A stretch of DNA of 64,000 nucleotides from Actinomycetales bacterium (GTDB taxonomy: Bacteria; Actinomycetota; Actinomycetes; Actinomycetales; Kineosporiaceae). Within the stretch, counting starts at the first letter, position 1. Each line of letters opens with the position of its first letter. Where the stretch lies: assembly GCA_012719445.1 (NCBI GenBank), contig JAAYAH010000212.1, positions 1 to 64,000 on the forward strand, in the 5' to 3' direction. Shown here in pieces: positions 45,203-50,639 of the stretch. The notes under the pieces were generated by a model. The model was not told the origin of the DNA and searched no databases. It was given only the letters and a program-made list of their open reading frames with translations. Both the position numbers and the translations under genes were made by a program.

Positions 45203-46227
45203 CCGTCACCGACCTCGCGGGAGCGGTCGGCGTCGGTGACGCCGGGTCGGTGGTCGCGGCGCTGGACAGCGGTGCCGCCGTCGACGCACGGGACAGCGAC
45301 GGGCTGACCCCGTTGATGATCGCCGCGTGCCACGCCAGGACCGACCTCGTCAAGCTGCTGCTCGACGCGGGGGCCGACCTGTTCACGACGGACTCCCGGG
45401 CCGGGGCGACCGCCCTGCACAAGGCCTGCCAGGGCGGCAGCGCCGAGGTGGTCCGGCTGCTGCTGGGCGCCGGGGCGTTCGTGGACGCCGTCGCCGCCTC
45501 CACCGGGCACACCCCGCTCATGGACGCGGTGTGGTTCAAGCAGCCGGACGTCGTGGCGGTGCTGCTGGAGCACGGCGCGAGCCTGAACCTCGGCACCCAC
45601 TACGGGTTCTCGTTCCTGGAGCACCTGGAGTTCGAGAGCCGGTTCTCCGGCGCGGGCGCTGACGCCTTCAACGAGGCGGTGCGGCTCATCCAGGCGCGCA
45701 GGGCGGCGGACGAGCAGGCGACGACAGAGGCCCTGCTCATGTCGGCGGTCTCCCGCGGTGCCGTGGAGACGGTGCGGGAGCTGCTCGCCAGGGGGGTCGA
45801 GGTCGACGCCCGGTTCCCCGTCGTCAACGGCTTCAACGACGCGCACACCCCGCTGCTGGTCGCGGCGAGGGACGGGCACACCGAGATCGTCGAACTGCTG
45901 TGCGCCAACGGCGCGGACGTCAACGCCACCGAGCCGACCTTCGGGGCGGTACCGCTGCACAAGGCGACGTACAACGGGCACGCGGACATCGTCCGGACCC
46001 TGGCGGCCCGGCCGGGGATCGATCTCGACTACCAGGGCATCACCAACGGGTACACCCCGCTGCACGACGCACTGTGGCACGGCTACGCCGAGTGCGCGCG
46101 GGTGCTCATCGAGGCCGGGGCGCGGCTGGACCTGCGCGGCCACGACGGCAAGACCCCGCTCCAGCTCGCCCACGAGTCCTTCGCCCCGGCGCTGGACCTC
46201 GTGCGGCTCATCACCAGCCGGCTGTAG
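45196..46227 (+). CDS. Ankyrin-repeat protein
   Basis: The product has 343 residues with a GTG at 45196 that overlaps the SnoaL-like stop by 7 nt; the ribosome site is poor, so it probably relies on translational coupling. About eight ankyrin repeats fill the sequence, e.g. 'DGLTPLMIAACHARTDLVKL', 'GATALHKACQGGSAEVVRLL', 'GHTPLMDAVWFKQPDVVAVL', 'AHTPLLVAARDGHTEIVELL', 'GYTPLHDALWHGYAECARVL'. A less regular segment lies at about 150-180. No signal peptide or membrane helix. Ankyrin arrays bind proteins; a scaffold or inhibitor role for the enzymes of the cluster is an inference. Ankyrin proteins inside small metabolic operons are uncommon in actinobacteria. Confidence 0.85.
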   Translation: MLTVTDLAGAVGVGDAGSVVAALDSGAAVDARDSDGLTPLMIAACHARTDLVKLLLDAGADLFTTDSRAGATALHKACQGGSAEVVRLLLGAGAFVDAVAASTGHTPLMDAVWFKQPDVVAVLLEHGASLNLGTHYGFSFLEHLEFESRFSGAGADAFNEAVRLIQARRAADEQATTEALLMSAVSRGAVETVRELLARGVEVDARFPVVNGFNDAHTPLLVAARDGHTEIVELLCANGADVNATEPTFGAVPLHKATYNGHADIVRTLAARPGIDLDYQGITNGYTPLHDALWHGYAECARVLIEAGARLDLRGHDGKTPLQLAHESFAPALDLVRLITSRL

Positions 46228-46292
46228 CCGGGGACCACCGGCCGCGGCCGGGCCGAGAGGCCCCGCCGTCGCCGTACCGAGAGGGAGGCACC

Positions 46293-46601
46293 GTGCTGTT
46301 CTACGTCCAGATGCGCTGGAACCATGAGGGCCGCATCTCGCTCGAGGACCTCTGGGAGGTCGAGGAGCAGGAGGCCGAGCACGCCAAGGAGACCATCGAC
46401 TCGGGGATGGTGGTCGGGATCTGGAAGGTGGCCGCCCAGAAGCGGGTCATCGCCGTCGTCGACCTGCCCTCGGCCGAGGAGCTCGACCGCACCGCCCTCG
46501 GGCGGCTGCCGATGCGCGAGTACCTCGAGTTCGAGGAGGTCTGGCCGCTGCGGGACTACCTCGGCTTCGCCGAGGACGTCAAGGCCCGATACCAGGTGTG
46601 A
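46293..46601 (+). CDS. Muconolactone delta-isomerase-like small protein
   Basis: The product has 102 residues with a GTG at 46293 after GAGGGAGGCACC. The sequence 'LFYVQMRWNHEGRISLEDLW', 'EEQEAEHAKETIDSGMVVGI', 'VAAQKRVIAVVDLPSAEELD' and 'LPMREYLEFEEVWPLRDYL' follows the muconolactone isomerase (MIase) ferredoxin fold, which forms decamers and shifts a lactone double bond in the beta-ketoadipate pathway. There are no catA/catB-like genes nearby, so the true substrate is probably different. It is 65 nt after the ankyrin gene and 7 nt before the second DJ-1 gene. Confidence 0.78.
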   Translation: MLFYVQMRWNHEGRISLEDLWEVEEQEAEHAKETIDSGMVVGIWKVAAQKRVIAVVDLPSAEELDRTALGRLPMREYLEFEEVWPLRDYLGFAEDVKARYQV

Positions 46602-46608
46602 GGCCTCG

Positions 46609-47181
46609 ATGCGACTGCGCGGCACGAGGATCGGCATCCTCGTCGAGTCGGACTTCTACGAGCACGAGATCTGGTACTACTCCTACCGGTTCCCGGAGGA
46701 GGGCGCGGAGGTGCGGCTGCTGTCCAGGCTCTGGGGACAGCCCTCGCTGACGTTCACCGGCCACCAGTACCAGGCTCCGCTCACCTGCGAGCACTCGTTC
46801 GAGGCCATGACGGACGCCGAGCTCGGCACCTACTCCGCGATCATCGTGCCGTCCGGCATGGTGTCGGACCGGCTGCGCTGGACCGACGACGTGAGCAAGC
46901 CGGCCGAGGCCACCGAGTTCGTCCGCCGGGCCATGGCCACCCCGGGGATCCTCACCGGGATCATCTGCCACGGCATGTGGCTGCTCGCCACCGCCCCGGA
47001 CCTGGTCAGGGGCCGCGACGTGACCTGTCACAACAACCTGTACGGGGACGTCGTGAACATGGGGGCGCACTACGTCGACGCCGACGTGGTGGTGGACGGC
47101 GACCTGGTCACCGGCCGGACCGGGGCCGAGGCGCACCTGTTCGCCCGGCGGATCATCGACCTGCTCGCCGGGGAGGGCTGA
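46609..47181 (+). CDS. DJ-1/PfpI family protein, short form
   Basis: The product has 190 residues; the ATG at 46609 lies 7 nt after the MIase-like stop. Features: 'TRIGILVESDFYEHEIWYYS' with the active-site acidic residue, 'YSAIIVPSGMVSDRLRW' and the nucleophile elbow Cys120-His121 in 'GIICHGMWLLATAPD', then 'VNMGAHYVDADVVVDGDLVT' and 'GRTGAEAHLF'. This is the standard PfpI length, so it is not simply a copy of the longer homologue at 41339. PfpI/DJ-1 members hydrolyse, hydrate or deglycate small reactive molecules. It closes the run of same-direction genes; after its stop the next gene is convergent. Confidence 0.85.
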   Translation: MRLRGTRIGILVESDFYEHEIWYYSYRFPEEGAEVRLLSRLWGQPSLTFTGHQYQAPLTCEHSFEAMTDAELGTYSAIIVPSGMVSDRLRWTDDVSKPAEATEFVRRAMATPGILTGIICHGMWLLATAPDLVRGRDVTCHNNLYGDVVNMGAHYVDADVVVDGDLVTGRTGAEAHLFARRIIDLLAGEG

Positions 47182-47217
47182 GCGGGACGCGCCCGGAGCG
47201 GACCCGGCCCACGGGGT

Positions 47218-48093
47218 TCACCAGTGGGAGCGCCTCCGGCGGAGGAGCCGGGCCCAGAACCCCGAGCGCTGCCCCTGGCGCGGCTGTGCCTGCCAGGAGT
47301 GGCCGGCGAGGTCCTGCTGGTCACCGGCACGGAACGACCGGGGGTACAGCTGCCCCGTGTCGTACCGGTCGTCCGCGGGCTGAGCCGGGGGCTCGGGGCT
47401 CGCGTACTGCTGCTGCCCGTACGACTGCTGTCCGTACGGCTGCTGCCCGAACGACGACCCGGCGCCCTGCGGATCAGCGGCCTGCTGCCCGGTGTACGGC
47501 TGCTGCCCGAACGACGACCCGGTGGCCTGCGGGTCGGCGTAGCGCGGCTGCCCGTACGAGGGCTGGCCGAACGCCGACTCCCTCGGCTGCGCGGTCCCGT
47601 ACGGCGCGCCTCCCTGGGGCTGCTGCCCGTACGGGGGCACAGCCGGCTGCTGCCCGGTGTACGGCTGCTGCCCGGTGTACGACTGCTGCCCGGTGTACGA
47701 CTGCTGGCTGAACAACGACCCGGTGGCCTGCGGGTCGGCGTAGCGCGGCTGCCCATACGAGGGCTGCTCGTACGAGGGCACCGCGGGCTGCTGACCGGTG
47801 TACTGGGGTCCCGCGGGGGGACCGGGCTGGTGGGACGGCGCGGGGGAGGTCCCGACGTCCGTACCGGCCGGCATGGGGGCCTCCGCGCCCTGCAGGTCCA
47901 GGGAGAGCATGGCCGCCGGTGTCCTGCCGTTCGGCAGCAGGGCCAGCGGCACCTTCTGACCGGAGAGGGCGAGCTTCAACCGAGCGCAGTCGTTCCACCC
48001 GCTCTCGCTGTCGCAGTAGGCCTCCCGCCAGCCCGCCAGGCTCGCGTTGAGATGGGGGAACAACGGACAACGCGCGACGCGCTCGCAGCTCAT
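47218..48093 (-). CDS. Protein with Cys-rich N-terminal domain and long Gln/Tyr/Gly/Pro (prion-like) region
   Basis: The product has 291 residues. The ATG at 48093 follows GGAAGGTGTGAG; the upstream frame to 48198 lacks a site. Residues 1-70 form a compact domain with four Cys ('MSCERVARCPLFPHLNASLA', 'WREAYCDSESGWNDCARLKL', ending 'VPLALLPNGRTPAAM'). I have the impression of similar small domains near actinobacterial conservons. Residues about 80-270 are almost only Q, Y, G, P, S, A with repeated 'YTGQQ', 'SYGQP' and a duplicated block 'RYADPQATGS'. The C-terminus is strongly basic (FWARLLRRRRSHW). No membrane helix. The composition predicts a disordered, phase-separating chain. The function is unknown. 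Confidence 0.8.
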   Translation of the reverse strand: MSCERVARCPLFPHLNASLAGWREAYCDSESGWNDCARLKLALSGQKVPLALLPNGRTPAAMLSLDLQGAEAPMPAGTDVGTSPAPSHQPGPPAGPQYTGQQPAVPSYEQPSYGQPRYADPQATGSLFSQQSYTGQQSYTGQQPYTGQQPAVPPYGQQPQGGAPYGTAQPRESAFGQPSYGQPRYADPQATGSSFGQQPYTGQQAADPQGAGSSFGQQPYGQQSYGQQQYASPEPPAQPADDRYDTGQLYPRSFRAGDQQDLAGHSWQAQPRQGQRSGFWARLLRRRRSHW

Positions 48094-48464
48094 CTCACAC
48101 CTTCCGCCGCGTACCGGCCCTCCGCGGTCAGGGCTGTGCCTGATGGCGCGCTGAAGCCGTCGCGCTCCGACGCTGATGGCATCCGCTGGCCTCGGCACCC
48201 TTCAGCCGGCGAGGAGGCTATCTACTGATCCACATGTCCGTCAATGTCCTGGAACCCACTAGATATCCCCCAGAGAGGGAGAAGTCGATCGATGCCGCAC
48301 TGTGCGTCGTCCGCACGATGTGCACGATGTGCAGCGAAAGCGTTTTCTGCACCACTTGGAGGGCATGCGTGCGACGCCGGCGCCCAGCTCCCCGCGATAT
48401 GGCGGCTCCACCGGGGCCTCGGGTTCGAGCGGCTGCCGGACCGTGACCGGGACCCGCACCCGGC
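48094..48464. other. Intergenic region upstream of the Cys-rich/prion-like gene
   Basis: About 370 bp between two minus-strand genes. It contains an AT-richer patch with GATATC (about 48230-48300), probably the promoter of the 48093 gene. No coding frame with a recognisable feature. Confidence 0.4.
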
Positions 48465-49106
48465 TCAGCCGGAGGGGGGCTGAGCGGGTGGCAGAGCCTC
48501 CCGCCACATCGGGTAGAGCGGCTCTCCCCGGTAGGGCAGGACGATCGGCGGGCCGCAGTCGAGGTACCCGTGCCGGAGGTAGAGCCTGCGACTCCTGGCA
48601 CTCGCGGCCTCGAGGAAGGCCGGGGTCCCCGTGGCGTCGAGCGCGGCGTGCCGGTGGGCCAGCAGGACGCTGCCGAGCCCCTCCCCCTGGTGCGCCGGGT
48701 GGACGGCGAGCAGGGGCAGGTAGGCGTGCGGCGGGCTCGGCCGGGCGGCGAGCATGGCCTCGTCGAGCAGCCGGTACCGCGGTGCCCATCGACCGGTGAC
48801 CTCGGTCAGCAGAGCGTCGTACCCGGGGACGTCGGGGCCGGGGCACGGGAGCCAGACGGCGGCGGCCCGGTACCCGGGCAGGTACTCGACCGTGCCGTGC
48901 CGGACGGCGTGCCGCACGGTGATCCCGAGCTGGCCGGAGAGCACCGCGGGACGACTCGGCGGGTCGTCGCAGAGCCAGCGGCAGACGTCGAGGTCCGCGA
49001 AGGCGGCGGCGATCGTCCCGGTGACCGCGGCGGCGTCCTCCTCGGTCGCGGTAAGGACCGGTCCGATCGCGGCGGGCGTCTCCGGACCGGTGTGGCTGAG
49101 GGTCAT
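48465..49106 (-). CDS. GNAT-family N-acetyltransferase
   Basis: The product has 213 residues. The ATG at 49106 follows CGGAGGTTCTCGGG; the frame continues upstream to 49532 only as antisense of the GTPase gene. GNAT features: 'ATEEDAAAVTGTIAAAFADL', 'HAYLPLLAVHPAHQGEGLGS' containing the acetyl-CoA pyrophosphate loop (Q-G-E-G-L-G) and 'AFLEAASARSRRLYLRHGYL' for the last helix and strand. It resembles the YncA/puromycin-acetyltransferase-like group that modifies small amines. It lies 65 nt downstream of the conservon GTPase on the same strand and may be co-transcribed with it. The substrate is unknown. Confidence 0.87.
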   Translation of the reverse strand: MTLSHTGPETPAAIGPVLTATEEDAAAVTGTIAAAFADLDVCRWLCDDPPSRPAVLSGQLGITVRHAVRHGTVEYLPGYRAAAVWLPCPGPDVPGYDALLTEVTGRWAPRYRLLDEAMLAARPSPPHAYLPLLAVHPAHQGEGLGSVLLAHRHAALDATGTPAFLEAASARSRRLYLRHGYLDCGPPIVLPYRGEPLYPMWREALPPAQPPSG

Positions 49107-49171
49107 CCCGAGAACCTCCGTCGACGAGAGGCGAGCGGACAGCCGCGGCGGCGGGTGCGGCTGTGGACGGA

Positions 49172-49843
49172 TCAGCGGAGCCCCTCGCCAGCCACCGGGT
49201 CGCCGAGGGTGAACCACGGCTGCGCGGGGTCGGGTTCCGTGGTGACCTCGGTCGTGAGCTGGATGATGTGCTCGACGAGGGTGAGCAGCAGGGCCTTGCA
49301 GGACTCCCGGCGCCGGACGTCGCAGAGCATGACCGGGACGTCCGGGCCGAGGTCGAGGGCTCGGCGGACCTCGCTCTCGGAGTAGAGCGGGGCGCCGTCG
49401 AAGCAGTTGACCCCGACGATGAAGGGCAGCTCCCGCCGCTCGAAGAAGTCGATGGAGGCGAAGCAGGTGTCCAGGCGGCGCGTGTCGGCGAGAACGATCG
49501 CGCCGAGCGCGCCGAGGGCGAGCTCGTTCCACATGAACCAGAACCGGTCCTGACCGGGGGTGCCGAACAGGTAGAGGATCAGCTCGGGGCTGAGGGTGAT
49601 CCGGCCGAAGTCCAGCGCCACGGTGGTCGTGGTCTTGCTCTCGACCCCGGTGAGGTTGTCCACCCCGATGCTCAGCTCGGTGAGGACCTCCTCGGTGTGC
49701 AGGGGCCTGATCTCGCTGATCGACCCGACCATGGTGGTCTTGCCGACCCCGAACCCTCCTGCCACCAGGATCTTGACCGAAGCGATGCGCAGGCCGCTCG
49801 GTTCCGATGCGGCTGTCGCACGTTCAGAGCTTGCGGATGCCAT
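49172..49843 (-). CDS. Conservon GTP/ATP-binding protein (CvnD-like)
   Basis: The product has 223 residues; the ATG at 49843 overlaps the DUF742 gene by 20 nt. A Ras-like P-loop 'VAGGFGVGKTTMVGSISE' opens the fold; 'LDFGRITL' and 'LYLFGTPGQDRFWFMW' give the switch II/DxxG-like region with the family's GTPGQ variant; 'ALGAIVLADTRRL' and 'VGVNCFD' complete it. CvnD proteins form, with CvnA-C, a membrane-associated module likened to eukaryotic GPCR/small-GTPase signalling and shown in Streptomyces to influence development and secondary metabolism. It is the last of the four cvn genes. Confidence 0.93.
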   Translation of the reverse strand: MASASSERATAASEPSGLRIASVKILVAGGFGVGKTTMVGSISEIRPLHTEEVLTELSIGVDNLTGVESKTTTTVALDFGRITLSPELILYLFGTPGQDRFWFMWNELALGALGAIVLADTRRLDTCFASIDFFERRELPFIVGVNCFDGAPLYSESEVRRALDLGPDVPVMLCDVRRRESCKALLLTLVEHIIQLTTEVTTEPDPAQPWFTLGDPVAGEGLR

Positions 49844-50183
49844 GAAGTACCTCGAACAGGACGGCCTTGTCCGGCGAGATTCCGGAACGGAAGATGACCC
49901 TGCGCTCCTCGACGAGATCGCTGATGAGCACCTTCACCACGCCGAGGGGAAGGGCCATGCTGGCCGCGATCTCGGCGATGGAGAGGGGTCGCTGACAGAG
50001 TTTGAGGATCGTCGTGTACTCGGGCTCGGAGGCGAACCGGCCGGCGTCGGACGACACGGCGACCACCAGAGTGATCATGTCCAGCGGGAGCTGGGCGGAT
50101 CGCGTCCGGCCACGCGTCACCGCGTAGGGCCTGACGAGGGGGCCCGCGTCGTCGTCGAACCACGTCTCGTCGTCCGGGATCAT
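49824..50183 (-). CDS. DUF742 conservon protein (CvnC-like)
   Basis: The product has 119 residues; the ATG at 50183 overlaps the roadblock stop by 4 nt. The DUF742 winged-helix core is clear: 'LVRPYAVTRGRTRS' at the N-terminus, 'ILKLCQRPLSIAEIAASMAL' and 'LGVVKVLISDLVEERRV', ending 'LHGIRKL'. In cvn operons this protein accompanies the kinase-like CvnA and probably binds the GTPase; a DNA-binding role has been suggested from the winged helix. It is cytosolic. Confidence 0.93.
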   Translation of the reverse strand: MIPDDETWFDDDAGPLVRPYAVTRGRTRSAQLPLDMITLVVAVSSDAGRFASEPEYTTILKLCQRPLSIAEIAASMALPLGVVKVLISDLVEERRVIFRSGISPDKAVLFEVLHGIRKL

Positions 50184-50626
50184 GACGCACCCGGGTCGCC
50201 CGCCAGGTGCGTCCGGGAGGATCTCGGTGCCGAGGTGAGCACGCTGCCCACCTGCCGGACCAGGAGGTTCATCTCGTAGACGATGATCCCCAGATCGGCG
50301 TCCTCGGTGGCGAGCAGGGCAAGACAGGCGCCCTGTCCCGCCGCCGTCACGACAAGGACGTTGCGCTCCATCTCCACGACCGTCTGCCGGACCCGCCCGC
50401 AGCCGAAGTGCCTGCTGCTCCCCCTCGCCAGGCTCTGGAAGCCGGAGGCGACGGCCGACAGGTGCTCCGCGTCCTCGGCCGACAGGTTGCGCGACCGACT
50501 GATCGGCAACCCGTCCCCGGAGAGCACCACGGCGCGTTCCGCTCCGACCACGCGTGCGACGAGGTCGTCGAGCAACCAGCTCAGATCGGTGGTGCTGGAA
50601 TTGACCGTCATGGTGGGACCACTCAT
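50180..50626 (-). CDS. Roadblock/LC7 conservon protein (CvnB-like)
   Basis: The product has about 148 residues if started at ATG 50626 (GAAGAG directly before) or 143 from ATG 50611; both are plausible. The roadblock fold is seen in 'DLSWLLDDLVARVVGAERAV', 'VLSGDGLPISRSRNLSAEDA', 'LSAVASGFQSLARG', 'VVEMERNVLVVTAAGQGACL' and 'DLGIIVYEMNLLVRQVG'. It would act as GTPase-activating or scaffold partner of the CvnD protein at the membrane. Thirteen nucleotides separate it from the CvnA stop, and it overlaps CvnC by 4 nt. Confidence 0.92.
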   Translation of the reverse strand: MSGPTMTVNSSTTDLSWLLDDLVARVVGAERAVVLSGDGLPISRSRNLSAEDAEHLSAVASGFQSLARGSSRHFGCGRVRQTVVEMERNVLVVTAAGQGACLALLATEDADLGIIVYEMNLLVRQVGSVLTSAPRSSRTHLAGDPGAS

Positions 50627-50639
50627 CTCTTCACGGCTG

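Noticed and set aside
46293-46601. catC of a complete beta-ketoadipate pathway
   Set aside because: The protein is MIase-like, but no catechol dioxygenase or muconate cycloisomerase gene occurs in the window, so I give no symbol.
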